64,000 bases of DNA. Source: JAVWMQ01 sp036646055. GTDB lineage: Bacteria > Bacillota > Clostridia > Peptostreptococcales > Anaerovoracaceae. The position numbers were made by a program, and so were the translations under genes. The notes under the pieces were generated by a model. The model saw nothing but the letters and a program-made list of their open reading frames with translations, searched no databases and had not been told where the DNA came from. The first letter of the stretch is position 1, and each line of letters opens with the position of its first letter. The DNA is taken from the NCBI GenBank assembly GCA_036646055.1, contig JAVXMY010000001.1:124001-188000 (forward strand), in the 5' to 3' direction. Of the stretch, positions 16,355 through 25,673 are shown one piece after another.

Positions 16355-17728
16355 TTATATCAGTTTTTCGTCTATTTTGGTAGACCTTAATTTCCTTTTA
16401 ACCCTTATATTATAGCAAATTTTAATACTAACTAGGCTAAGTACCCAAGATGACCAATATGTATAATATACAATAGTCATATTATGGTCAAAAATTCCAG
16501 TCAGAATTGGTATCATTATAACTCTATATACACACATAAACACAATATTAACAATCATAGGTGTAATTGAATCGCCAATACCCGAAATTCCAGACACATA
16601 AATTCTGGCAATTGCTAATAAGAAGTACAAAGGTACCATATGATAAATCATACTAACCGCTTCGTTTATCACCAGATCAGAACTAGAGAAAAAGGAAACA
16701 AAAAATCCTGGTGCAATAGTAAGTATTGCTGAAATACCAATGGTTACACCGGTACTTAGGAGAATTCCAACTTTAATTCCTTCTTCAATTCTATGGTAAT
16801 TCCTAGCCCCGTAATTTTGTCCCACAAAAGTCAATACAGCCAATGCAAAACTTTGGAATGGCAAGATCACAAAAGTATCAAGCCTTGCAAACGCACTCCA
16901 CGCTGCCATAATATTAGATCCAAGTCCGTTAATATGGCTCTGTACAACTATGTTAGAAAGATTAATAACAACACTTTGTACCGCAATTGGGAATCCAACT
17001 ATCAAAAACTTTTTAAGAACATAGGCCGACGCCAGAACTTCTCCACTCTGAGTAGAATCTGGATTGCGCAGTTTTTTCCATATATTTATCATTACCAAAA
17101 AAGCCGCAACTCCTTGTGCGATTATTGTTGCATAGGCTGTCCCCTCAACATCTGTGCCCATATATTTTACAAAAAAAATGTCTAGTACAATATTAATTAG
17201 GCTTGCTATAAGTAAATAGTATAGGGGAGTTTTGGAATCTCCAATAGCCTGCAAAACACTTGCTCCCATGTTGTAAATTAGCATCGGTAGCATTCCAATG
17301 AAACATACGCTTAAATAATTATGGCTCTGAAGAAATACGTCTTCTGGCACATTTATCCATTCTAGCAGAGTGTCCGTCATAAAGTAGCCTAGTAGGGAAA
17401 AAACCGCTCCCAGCGCCACTGTAAAGACGCCTGCTATTTTTACGACTTTCGTTACCTTCCAATATTCTTTGGCACCAAAATATTGGGATATTATTACTCC
17501 GGCTCCGTTGGCCATACCCATAAAGAAAAACACCATGAGTATGGTTATTGACGAAGTTGCTCCAACAGCAGCAAGAGCAGTGCTTCCAATCCACTGCCCT
17601 ACTATTATCGAATCAACAATAAAATATATTTGTTGTAATAAGTTCCCCATTAGAAGAGGGATGGAAAACTTAACTAACTGATTAAGTATTTTCCCATTGG
17701 TTAAATCTATAGATTTAGTATTTTCCAT
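16355..17728 (-). CDS. MATE-family efflux transporter
   Basis: A membrane protein of 457 residues with about twelve helices. The early sequence NQLVKFSIPLLMGNLLQQIYFIVDSIIVG pattern and GSTALAAVGAT are hallmark MATE features, and the second half repeats them (FQSFALAVLTFVGQNYGARN). It is closer to the DinF/NorM-like clostridial group than the MATE gene at 6367-7692. The ATG has AGGG upstream. It starts 7 bases after the YcxB-like gene, within a long co-directional run. The substrate is unknown. Confidence 0.9.
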   Translation of the reverse strand: MENTKSIDLTNGKILNQLVKFSIPLLMGNLLQQIYFIVDSIIVGQWIGSTALAAVGATSSITILMVFFFMGMANGAGVIISQYFGAKEYWKVTKVVKIAGVFTVALGAVFSLLGYFMTDTLLEWINVPEDVFLQSHNYLSVCFIGMLPMLIYNMGASVLQAIGDSKTPLYYLLIASLINIVLDIFFVKYMGTDVEGTAYATIIAQGVAAFLVMINIWKKLRNPDSTQSGEVLASAYVLKKFLIVGFPIAVQSVVINLSNIVVQSHINGLGSNIMAAWSAFARLDTFVILPFQSFALAVLTFVGQNYGARNYHRIEEGIKVGILLSTGVTIGISAILTIAPGFFVSFFSSSDLVINEAVSMIYHMVPLYFLLAIARIYVSGISGIGDSITPMIVNIVFMCVYRVIMIPILTGIFDHNMTIVYYTYWSSWVLSLVSIKICYNIRVKRKLRSTKIDEKLI

Positions 17729-17735
17729 TATTGCC

Positions 17736-18266
17736 CTACCTCTTTTGCGGTTTCATTCCAAGGCTATATCTATTTCTATCGACTTTATCTGTCATGTATT
17801 CTTTAAACTCTGCAGCAGTACCTACTGTAAAGCTATTTTTTTTGATAGTAAGTCCGTTTTCTTTATCTAGCATTAAAAAGAAATATTCCTCACCTTCTCT
17901 AAACTCTAATATAGAAATGTAATCATAATATGCTTTTACATCTCTTTCAGAAAGGAGAATTCTATCCTCAAATTTATAAACTGTTTCTGGGAAGTCATCT
18001 CCATAAAGTTTAACTCTTTTGTTATAAACTCTCTTGCCCTGCCAACTGTCACATCTAAAAAGAAAAATTGAAATTGCAATTCCAAAGATTGGAACTACAA
18101 TATAGTTCCACCCCATTCGTTCTGTTACTCCAACAACTAACATTATTAAAAATATTAATCCTATAATTATACTTTCCATTCTATATATTTTGCATAGTCT
18201 AGAAGCATACTTACAATATTCCCTTGATGTTTCAACTGTAGTCACATATCTATTTTCAAATTTCAT
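17736..18266 (-). CDS. YcxB-like membrane protein
   Basis: A protein of 176 residues with two adjacent membrane helices (about 33-50 and 54-71) followed by a C-terminal soluble domain of about 90 residues with alternating strands (VYKFEDRILLSE, YISILEFREGEEYFFLML, IKKNSFTVG). This layout fits the YcxB-like family of unknown function. The ATG has AAGGAT at 9 bases. It sits between mutS2 and a MATE gene. Confidence 0.75.
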   Translation of the reverse strand: MKFENRYVTTVETSREYCKYASRLCKIYRMESIIIGLIFLIMLVVGVTERMGWNYIVVPIFGIAISIFLFRCDSWQGKRVYNKRVKLYGDDFPETVYKFEDRILLSERDVKAYYDYISILEFREGEEYFFLMLDKENGLTIKKNSFTVGTAAEFKEYMTDKVDRNRYSLGMKPQKR

Positions 18267-18296
18267 AGTTAATTTATCCTTTATTTTATACTTTAT

Positions 18297-20675
18297 TTAT
18301 TTCAACTTAACAACAGTAACTCCATCGCCACCCTCACTAAAGCCACCTTTTCTATGTTCTTTAACATGTTTATGTTTTTTTAGCATTTGGTGTATTCCAT
18401 TTTTAAGGATGCCTTCTCCTCTGCCATGAATAATTGTAACCTCATTAAGGTTAGCCATAAAAGCATCGTCCAAATACTTGTCTACATTATTTATAGCCTC
18501 ATCTAAATTCTGTCCCTGAACATTAAGTGATGTGGATATAGACATGGTCTTAGCTTTATACAGACTTCCATAGGCTTGTCTCTTAGGTACCTGTGGTTTG
18601 ATTTTTTTCTTACCATCAATAATTAATTTTAGGTTCTCCGGTTTAACCCTTACCTTCATAATACCAATTGTAACACCGATTTCACCCTTCTTATCCATTA
18701 GGGCGTAAACTTCCCCATTTTGATTTAAGTTTAAAACCTTAACTCTTTGTCCAATCTCAAGTTTATCTACATCAATTGGCTTGTGGTTTTCTTCAACGAT
18801 AAATGTTTCTCTATATCTGCCAGCAGCATCCTTAACCTTACGCTTACTTCTATCAAGTCTCTTATTTCTTTCACCAAGGCTTTCAACCTTACTAAGTTCC
18901 TTAAGCTCTTCTTGAACCTCTTTGGTCACTCTCTTAGCTTCTTGCAAAATTCCTCGTGCTTCTTCTTTAGCATCATTAATTATTTTTTCATTTTGTTTTT
19001 TGGCTCTTTCAGTTTCCTTCTCAAGAATCTCTTTTTCCTTTTTGACCTGAATGTTCAAAGCAATAGCATCATCACGTTCTCTTTCCGCTGCTTTTTTGTC
19101 AGCCTCTATGGCTTCGAGAACTTCTTCAAAGGCAATGTCTCCTCCATCAAGTAAAAGTCTGGCCTTTTGAATGATTTCTGGCATTAACCCAAGTTTTTTT
19201 GATATTTCAAAGGCGTTTGATCTACCTGGAACCCCTATCATTAATCTATATGTAGGACTTAATGTTTCAACATCAAATTCCATAGAAGCATTGCACACTC
19301 CCACAGTAGATAAAGCATATTTCTTTAGTTCTGTATAATGGGTGGTCGCAATAACCATAGCCTTTTGGTCATATAATTTTTCTAATATTGATATGGCTAG
19401 TGCTGCACCTTCAGTGGGGTCAGTTCCAGCTCCAAGTTCATCTAGTAATACTAATGTATTCTTCCTTGCATTTGAAACAATATCTACAATATTCTTCATA
19501 TGTGAAGAGAATGTAGATAAGCTTTGCTCAATACTTTGTTCATCTCCAATATCTGCAAATATATTTTCAAAAATCGGTAATGTACTTAATGATGAAGCAG
19601 GTATATGTAGCCCTGTTTGAGCCATCATTGCTAGTAGTCCAACTGTTTTAAGAGTTACTGTCTTACCTCCTGTATTAGGTCCTGTTACAATTAGACTAGA
19701 GTAGTCATCGCCAACAATTATGTCAATAGGGATTACCTTCTTAGGATCAATCAAAGGATGCCTTGCTTCCTTCAAATTAACTTTACCCTCTTCGTTTATA
19801 GTTGGACATTCTGCCCTATGAATTCCTGCAAGTTTACCTTTGGCCATTATTAAATCCAATTGAACTAATATATCCTGGTTATTCTTTAGTTCTTCGGCAT
19901 ATTCTCCAATTCTTCCTGAAAACTCTTCCAATATTCTTTCAATTTCAGCCTTTTCTGCAGCTTCAAGTTCTCTAAGTTCATTATTTAAGTTAACAATAAT
20001 TTGAGGCTCTATAAATACAGTAGCCCCTGTTGAACTTTGATCATGTACAATTCCCGGGAATTTCCCTCTATGTTCCTGTTTAACAGGTATTACATATCTT
20101 CCATCTCTCATTGTTACAATAGAATCTTGTAACATTGACTGATTATCAGATTTGCTTATGATCTGATTAATTCTATTTTTAATAGCATCGTTTTGCCTTA
20201 ATATATTCCTTCTAATAGTTCTAAGCTGCTGACTTGCATTATCGCTGATTCCATCCTCAGAAATAATTGATCTATCAATATCTTCAGCTAGATCCTTAAA
20301 TATCATCAGCACCTGACTCATATCTAGTAGCATAGGAACATCAGGTATTTCACCTTTCATAAAACTAACTACATCGGCAGTAACCCTCATATTGTAGCCA
20401 ACTCTAAGAAGCTGCCTCATATTTAAAATCCCGCCTTTTTTGGCAAATGAAACAACATCCCCTATGTCGTAAAAATAACCTAGGGGAAGTGGTCCTTTAA
20501 ATGTTATTAATTTTACAGCTTCATCTGTTTCTGAAAGTGCATCTCTAATAACCCTTATGTCTACAAAAGGTTTAAGCTCAGAAATAACCCTTTGGGTCAT
20601 TTCCGAGCCTGCCTGCATTTTCAAAAGTTCTATAATTTTGCTGTATTCCAAAACTCTAGTAGCTTTTTCGTTCAT
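18297..20675 (-). CDS. mutS2: Endonuclease MutS2
   Basis: A protein of 792 residues. It has MutS core and ATPase domains with Walker A GPNTGGKTVTL near residue 330, Walker B LLDELGAGTDPTEG, a long charged coiled coil (about 515-630), a KOW-like segment and a C-terminal Smr domain (LNVQGQNLDEA, VTIIHGRGEGILKNGI). Unlike MutS it lacks the mismatch-recognition domain. MutS2 is known to act in recombination control and, in Bacillus, rescue of collided ribosomes. It begins 2 bases after zapA. Confidence 0.96.
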   Translation of the reverse strand: MNEKATRVLEYSKIIELLKMQAGSEMTQRVISELKPFVDIRVIRDALSETDEAVKLITFKGPLPLGYFYDIGDVVSFAKKGGILNMRQLLRVGYNMRVTADVVSFMKGEIPDVPMLLDMSQVLMIFKDLAEDIDRSIISEDGISDNASQQLRTIRRNILRQNDAIKNRINQIISKSDNQSMLQDSIVTMRDGRYVIPVKQEHRGKFPGIVHDQSSTGATVFIEPQIIVNLNNELRELEAAEKAEIERILEEFSGRIGEYAEELKNNQDILVQLDLIMAKGKLAGIHRAECPTINEEGKVNLKEARHPLIDPKKVIPIDIIVGDDYSSLIVTGPNTGGKTVTLKTVGLLAMMAQTGLHIPASSLSTLPIFENIFADIGDEQSIEQSLSTFSSHMKNIVDIVSNARKNTLVLLDELGAGTDPTEGAALAISILEKLYDQKAMVIATTHYTELKKYALSTVGVCNASMEFDVETLSPTYRLMIGVPGRSNAFEISKKLGLMPEIIQKARLLLDGGDIAFEEVLEAIEADKKAAERERDDAIALNIQVKKEKEILEKETERAKKQNEKIINDAKEEARGILQEAKRVTKEVQEELKELSKVESLGERNKRLDRSKRKVKDAAGRYRETFIVEENHKPIDVDKLEIGQRVKVLNLNQNGEVYALMDKKGEIGVTIGIMKVRVKPENLKLIIDGKKKIKPQVPKRQAYGSLYKAKTMSISTSLNVQGQNLDEAINNVDKYLDDAFMANLNEVTIIHGRGEGILKNGIHQMLKKHKHVKEHRKGGFSEGGDGVTVVKLK

Positions 20676-20677
20676 TA

Positions 20678-21229
20678 TTATTTTCCACTTCTTAGCTTTT
20701 CTAATTCGCTTTTGATTCTAATGTTTTCCATCTGTAAGTCAAAGAAGTTATTCTCTAGTTCTTTAAATCTGCTTTCCTCTTCTTTGATTTTAGACTCGAT
20801 TCCTTTTTCAATTTCCGCCTGAATGCTTCCCTGGCCTTTGACAATTCGTTCAACTTCCTTCTCTTTGGCGTTAAGTTTTTCTAACAGCATTTCCTTTTGT
20901 TTCTGAAGAGTTGCGTTTTCTTCTTTGTATTCCATAAAACTGTTTTTTGCTTCTTCCCAAAGTTGGATATAATGATCTGTATCACCTTCCATTTGAGCAT
21001 TATCATTCTTCAATTCCCTAATTTCATCTTTAGTTGCAAAATATTCGTTAGAAATATTCACAGCAGCAAGAACTGCCATATCTGTTGTAGATAAAAATGT
21101 AGCTAATTTAGAAACTTCTCTCATTTTGCTATCAACATGTGCAGCAACTTTTAATACTTTTTCCTGGTTATCTCCACCAGCAACAGTATATTCTCTTCCA
21201 TAAATATTTACAGTAACTTTAGCACTCAC
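20678..21229 (-). CDS. zapA: Cell division protein ZapA with long coiled-coil tail
   Basis: A protein of 183 residues. Residues 1-70 are the ZapA domain (VTVNIYGREYTVAG, KVAAHVDSKMREV, MAVLAAVNISNEYF), which binds FtsZ and bundles filaments. The remainder is almost wholly charged coiled coil, much longer than the roughly 85-100 residue ZapA of Bacillus, as is common in Clostridia. The start codon is GTG, set by GGAGGTG five bases upstream. It lies between pheT and mutS2, a gene order shared by many Firmicutes. Confidence 0.9.
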   Translation of the reverse strand: MSAKVTVNIYGREYTVAGGDNQEKVLKVAAHVDSKMREVSKLATFLSTTDMAVLAAVNISNEYFATKDEIRELKNDNAQMEGDTDHYIQLWEEAKNSFMEYKEENATLQKQKEMLLEKLNAKEKEVERIVKGQGSIQAEIEKGIESKIKEEESRFKELENNFFDLQMENIRIKSELEKLRSGK

Positions 21230-21239
21230 GTTGCACCTC

Positions 21240-23789
21240 CTACATTTCTCTTAGAACTGCACCAAACTCTTTGTTTAATGCTTCAAGTACTTTACCGTGA
21301 ACAGCAGCAACATCTTCTTCTGTTAATGTCTTATCCTTATGTCTGTATCTTAGAGAGAATGCAACACTCTTCTTACCTTCAGCAACCTGCTTGCCTCTAT
21401 AGATATCGAATAATTTTACTTCTTCTAAAATTTCTGTTCCTTCTGCTTCAATAACTTCCTTAATGTGTCCAACTGGTACTTCTTCTTCAACTAGCAATGC
21501 AATATCTCTAGAAGTTGCTGGATATTTAGGTAATGGAGAATATCCTTTTTCGTTGCTTGCCATTTCAATAACTGTTTCAAATAACATTTCGCAAAGGCAT
21601 ACTCTAGTTCCAATTCCAAAGTTTTCAGCAACGTCAGGGTGGATTTCTCCCATAATACCGATTTCAATTGGAACATCTCCCATAGATCCGTTTAAGTTAG
21701 CAACAATATCTCTCATCATATTTAATTCTTCTTCACCAAATGCTTCTTTGTCCACATCAAGTCTTCTCTTAATATCTGCTAAAACAGCTTCAGCTTCACT
21801 AATCTGTTTATCGTTAGGTCTAACAATAATTCTAGCGCATCTGCCTGGGTGATATACTCCATATTCAGACTCTGCAACAAATGTTACATCTTTAATTCCA
21901 AGAACCTTTAATAGTTCTACAATCATTCCCTTTAGGTGGAAGAAGTCAAATCCTTCTCCGTATCCACCAATGCAAAGCCCATTACTTTCAGTTGGTAGTT
22001 GTTCGCTATCAAAGATTTCTCCCATAAATGTTGAACCTAATTCGAAGGCCTTAACACTTTCAATATTTCTATTGTAGTTTGTTGCAAGAACTGAAAGTAA
22101 TCCAGGCGTTAAAAGTGTTCTCATTACTGAGTTTTCTGTTCCTAAAGGATTAATAATCTTAACAAAAGATTTTTCCCAAGCTTCATCATCTGTAATACCA
22201 ATCATATCTACGCTCTTAGGGCTTACAAATGAATATGTTGTAATTTCATTTGCTCCCATTGCGCATAAACTGTCTCTTGCAATTTTTCTAATATCTTCGT
22301 TTCTTCCTCTTGAGCTTTCATTGCTGCCCCTTGGAATTGTATTTGGAAGATTATCATAACCGAACATTCTTGCGATTTCTTCAGTATAGTCAACTTCCTT
22401 AAGCATATCTAATCTTGTTTCTGGAGGAGTACAAACTAAAATGTCTCCCTTATCTACTACAACAAATTCTAATCTTTCTAGTAGTTCCTTCATTTCTGAT
22501 GAAGTTAAGCTAGTACCAAGCATGTCATTCATTCTCTTAATTCTAACTTCTACTGTAGGTAATTTAAATTCCTTTGGATACACATCAATTGCATCCTTAC
22601 AAACCTTACCTGACCCAGTTTCTTCAATTAAGTGACAAACTCTATCTGCAACTTCCTTACATAAATTAGGGTCTACACCCTTTTCGTATCTAGCTGAAGC
22701 TTCAGTTCTAAGACCTATAGCTTTAGATGTTGCTCTAATTCCATCAGCTTCAAAGTTGGCAACTTCAATCATTACGTTTTTAGTTGTCATTTCGATTTCT
22801 GAGTTTAATCCGCCCATAACACCTGCCAATGCAACAGCCTTCTTACCGTCTCTAATCATTAACATTGAAGGGTCTAATTCTCTTTCCTTGCCATCTAGAG
22901 TTGTGAATTTCTCTCCTTCTTTTGCATTACTTACAATGATTTTACTACCTTCTAAAGAAGCTAAATCAAATGCGTGGATTGGCTGACCATATTCAAGCAT
23001 TACAAAGTTTGTAATATCTACAATATTGTTTATAGGTCTCATTCCAGCGTTCATAAGTCTTTGCTGAATCCAAAGTGGACTTTCTTTAATTACTATGTCT
23101 TTTACTACTCTTCCAACATATCTTGGACAAGCATTTTCATTTTCTATTGTGATGTCTACTAGATCAGATGTCTTCTGATTGACTTCTTCTTTAAGAGAGA
23201 TAGCTGGTTTGCGCAGTTTTTTCCCAAAAGTTGCAGCAGTTTCTCTAGCCATTCCAATCATTGATAAACAGTCAGATCTGTTTGGTGTAATTTCAAAGTC
23301 GATTACATGGTCTTCTATTTCCATTGCTTTTACAAAATCTGAGCCTAGTTCAAAATCTTCAGGTAGTAACCAAATTCCATCTTTGTGAAGGTATGGTGAT
23401 ACGCTGTCTCCATATCCTAGTTCTCCTGCTGAGCAAAGCATTCCATTGGATTCTACACCTCTAAGCTTGCCTCTTTTGATTTTGACCCCTCCAGGTAATG
23501 TGCTGCCATGTAGGGCTACGATTACTAATTTACCTACTGCAACATTTGGAGCTCCACAAACAATTTGTAAAACTTCACTACCTATATCAACCATACAAAC
23601 ATTTAATTTGTCTGCATCTGGGTGTTTATTTATTTCAACAATTTTGCCAATTACAACGTTTTTAATTCCTTCACCGATAGGTTCAACAGTTTCTAAATTA
23701 GATCCTGACATTATCATTCTATCTGCAAAAGTTTCAACGTCCACATCTACATCTATATAGTCTTTTAGCCATTTTAATGATACTAACAT
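21240..23789 (-). CDS. pheT: Phenylalanyl-tRNA synthetase beta subunit
   Basis: A protein of 849 residues, full length for bacterial PheT. In order it has the tRNA-binding EMAP-like domain (about 40-150; NKHPDADKLNVC), B3/B4 editing domain, B5 domain, catalytic-like core and the C-terminal ferredoxin-like anticodon domain (YPATSRDIALLVEEE). It forms an alpha2-beta2 enzyme with PheS, encoded 18 bases upstream. The ATG has AAGGGG. Confidence 0.97.
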   Translation of the reverse strand: MLVSLKWLKDYIDVDVDVETFADRMIMSGSNLETVEPIGEGIKNVVIGKIVEINKHPDADKLNVCMVDIGSEVLQIVCGAPNVAVGKLVIVALHGSTLPGGVKIKRGKLRGVESNGMLCSAGELGYGDSVSPYLHKDGIWLLPEDFELGSDFVKAMEIEDHVIDFEITPNRSDCLSMIGMARETAATFGKKLRKPAISLKEEVNQKTSDLVDITIENENACPRYVGRVVKDIVIKESPLWIQQRLMNAGMRPINNIVDITNFVMLEYGQPIHAFDLASLEGSKIIVSNAKEGEKFTTLDGKERELDPSMLMIRDGKKAVALAGVMGGLNSEIEMTTKNVMIEVANFEADGIRATSKAIGLRTEASARYEKGVDPNLCKEVADRVCHLIEETGSGKVCKDAIDVYPKEFKLPTVEVRIKRMNDMLGTSLTSSEMKELLERLEFVVVDKGDILVCTPPETRLDMLKEVDYTEEIARMFGYDNLPNTIPRGSNESSRGRNEDIRKIARDSLCAMGANEITTYSFVSPKSVDMIGITDDEAWEKSFVKIINPLGTENSVMRTLLTPGLLSVLATNYNRNIESVKAFELGSTFMGEIFDSEQLPTESNGLCIGGYGEGFDFFHLKGMIVELLKVLGIKDVTFVAESEYGVYHPGRCARIIVRPNDKQISEAEAVLADIKRRLDVDKEAFGEEELNMMRDIVANLNGSMGDVPIEIGIMGEIHPDVAENFGIGTRVCLCEMLFETVIEMASNEKGYSPLPKYPATSRDIALLVEEEVPVGHIKEVIEAEGTEILEEVKLFDIYRGKQVAEGKKSVAFSLRYRHKDKTLTEEDVAAVHGKVLEALNKEFGAVLREM

Positions 23790-23807
23790 TTTTCTTACCC
23801 CCTAAAT

Positions 23808-24830
23808 TTACTTGAACTGATTTATGAAACGCATGTCGTTTTCATAGAACAGTCTAATGTCTTCAACTCCGTACTTAAGCATTGCAACTCTTTCAATACC
23901 CATACCGAATGCAAATCCAGTATACTTTTCTGAGTCGATGCCTCCAACAGAAACAACATTAGGGTGCACCATTCCACAACCTAAAATTTCTATCCAGCCA
24001 CTACCTTTGCAAATGTTACATCCTTTGCCTCCGCATTTGAAGCATGATACGTCCATTTCTGCACTTGGTTCAGTAAACGGGAAGTGATGAGGTCTAAACT
24101 TAGTTTTTGTGTCTGGCCCAAATATTTTTTTGGCAAAACTATCTAAAGTTCCCTTTAAATCTGCCATTGTAATTCCTTCATCAATTAATAGTCCTTCCAT
24201 CTGATGGAACATTGGAGAATGTGTTGCGTCTGGTGTGTCACATCTGAAACATCTACCTGGAGCTATGATTTTAATTGGTGGTTTTTGTGACTGAAGTGTT
24301 CTAATTTGAACTGATGATGTATGTGTTCTTAAAACTGTATCTTCAGTAATATAGAATGTGTCCGTCTTATCTCTTGATGGGTGGTTCTTTGGTGAATTCA
24401 ATCCATCAAATACATTAAATACTGTGTCTATCTGTGGGCCTTCAGCAATTGAATATCCCATAGACATAAAGATTTCTGATATTTCTTCGATTGTCTGTGT
24501 AATAGGATGCTTAACTCCCAACTGAATTTCTGCACCAGGTTCTGTAACATCTATTACTTCTTTGGCAAGTCTAGCCTTTTTTTCTACTTCTTTTAGAGCC
24601 TGTAATTTTGAATCAATAATTCCTTCAACTTCTGCTCTAACTGCATTGGCTGCCTGTCCTAAGCTTTTCTTTTCTTCTGGAGTAAGCTTACCCATTCCTT
24701 TTAGAATAGATGTAATTTCTCCTTTTTTACCTAAAAATTTAATTTTAAGATCATTTATTTCTCCAGTAACATTTGCTTCTGCAATTTGTTCCTTGGCTTG
24801 ATTTAGTATTTCATTTAATTTATTTTGCAT
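23808..24830 (-). CDS. pheS: Phenylalanyl-tRNA synthetase alpha subunit
   Basis: A protein of 340 residues with an N-terminal coiled coil (about 1-90) and the class II catalytic domain. Motif 2 reads IIAPGRCFRCDTPDATHSP, and motif 3 is GFAFGMGIERVAMLKYG. The Ala within GFAFG is the residue that sets the size of the phenylalanine pocket. The gene directly precedes pheT and starts 6 bases after rlmB. No T-box leader is present. Confidence 0.97.
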   Translation of the reverse strand: MQNKLNEILNQAKEQIAEANVTGEINDLKIKFLGKKGEITSILKGMGKLTPEEKKSLGQAANAVRAEVEGIIDSKLQALKEVEKKARLAKEVIDVTEPGAEIQLGVKHPITQTIEEISEIFMSMGYSIAEGPQIDTVFNVFDGLNSPKNHPSRDKTDTFYITEDTVLRTHTSSVQIRTLQSQKPPIKIIAPGRCFRCDTPDATHSPMFHQMEGLLIDEGITMADLKGTLDSFAKKIFGPDTKTKFRPHHFPFTEPSAEMDVSCFKCGGKGCNICKGSGWIEILGCGMVHPNVVSVGGIDSEKYTGFAFGMGIERVAMLKYGVEDIRLFYENDMRFINQFK

Positions 24831-24836
24831 TTTATA

Positions 24837-25613
24837 CTACTCACCTTTCACTTTCGATTGATACATAAGTATACCTGCCGCAACTGAGGCATTAAGAGAA
24901 TCCACAGGATACTCCATTGGTATCTTCACATTTATATCCGCATTGTCTATAAATGTCTTACTCATGCCGTTACCTTCATTACCTATTACCAATCCAATAT
25001 TATTTCTTAAATCCACTTCGTAAAAATACTTGTCTGTTTCAAAACAAGTACCTACTACTGTTTTATTGTTTTCTTTTAAAAATTCTATAGCCTTTTCTTG
25101 AGTTTCTACTTGTAATAGTGGAAGTCTTAAAACTGATCCAGCAGTTGAACGAACTACTTTAGGAGAATAAATATCTCCTGTACCCTTTATGGCTATTAAA
25201 CCAGAATATGAAGCTGCATCTGCTGTTCTAATTATTGTTCCAATATTTCCTGGATCTTGTAAGCAATCCAAAACCACTACATTGCCATTCTTTTCTTTTA
25301 GAATCTCTGCAAATTCTTTTTCAGTATACTTTCTTTTGTTTACAATGGCTATTATTCCCTGGCTATGTTCTGTTTGGGCAAGCCTTTCAAAAAGCTTACC
25401 CATCATAAAGACAAAATCACCTTCATCATAATGGATTTCTCTCTTATATGAAGACTCAATAATAACAACCTCAACCAATCCCGCGGCCAAAGCTTCATTC
25501 ACTAGCTTCTCGCCCTCAACTAAATATTGATCAAGCCTGTCTCTATATTTCTTGCTCGTTAAACTAAGAGCTTTTTTGAATATTTTATTGTCTTTCGAAG
25601 TTATAATTTTCAT
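24837..25613 (-). CDS. TrmH/SpoU-family RNA 2'-O-methyltransferase (RlmB-like)
   Basis: A protein of 258 residues with an N-terminal substrate-binding domain and a C-terminal SPOUT knot. The family motifs are DCLQDPGNIGTIIRTADA, LVIGNEGNGMS and IPMEYPVDSLNASVAAGI. These enzymes methylate ribose in 23S rRNA or tRNA; the exact target cannot be told. In many Firmicutes this gene lies just before pheST, as here. Confidence 0.9.
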   Translation of the reverse strand: MKIITSKDNKIFKKALSLTSKKYRDRLDQYLVEGEKLVNEALAAGLVEVVIIESSYKREIHYDEGDFVFMMGKLFERLAQTEHSQGIIAIVNKRKYTEKEFAEILKEKNGNVVVLDCLQDPGNIGTIIRTADAASYSGLIAIKGTGDIYSPKVVRSTAGSVLRLPLLQVETQEKAIEFLKENNKTVVGTCFETDKYFYEVDLRNNIGLVIGNEGNGMSKTFIDNADINVKIPMEYPVDSLNASVAAGILMYQSKVKGE

Positions 25614-25640
25614 GATTTACCTTGTGATTTTATTTTCAAC

Positions 25641-25664
25641 AAAAGCCGGACAATGCCGGCTTTT
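25641..25664 (-). terminator. Terminator after ftsZ
   Basis: Stem AAAGCCGG/CCGGCTTT with loop CATTGT, followed by a T-rich tail on the minus strand. It separates the ftsZ transcript from the rlmB-pheST operon. Confidence 0.8.
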
Positions 25665-25673
25665 ATATTTTTA

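Noticed and set aside
16793..17185. Plus-strand ORF of 130 codons inside the MATE gene
   Set aside because: It is a shadow of an intact transporter with no recognisable domain or ribosome site.
21463..21852. Plus-strand ORF of 129 codons inside pheT
   Set aside because: Low-complexity Ser/Ile/Pro composition typical of antisense to a conserved gene; pheT is complete here.
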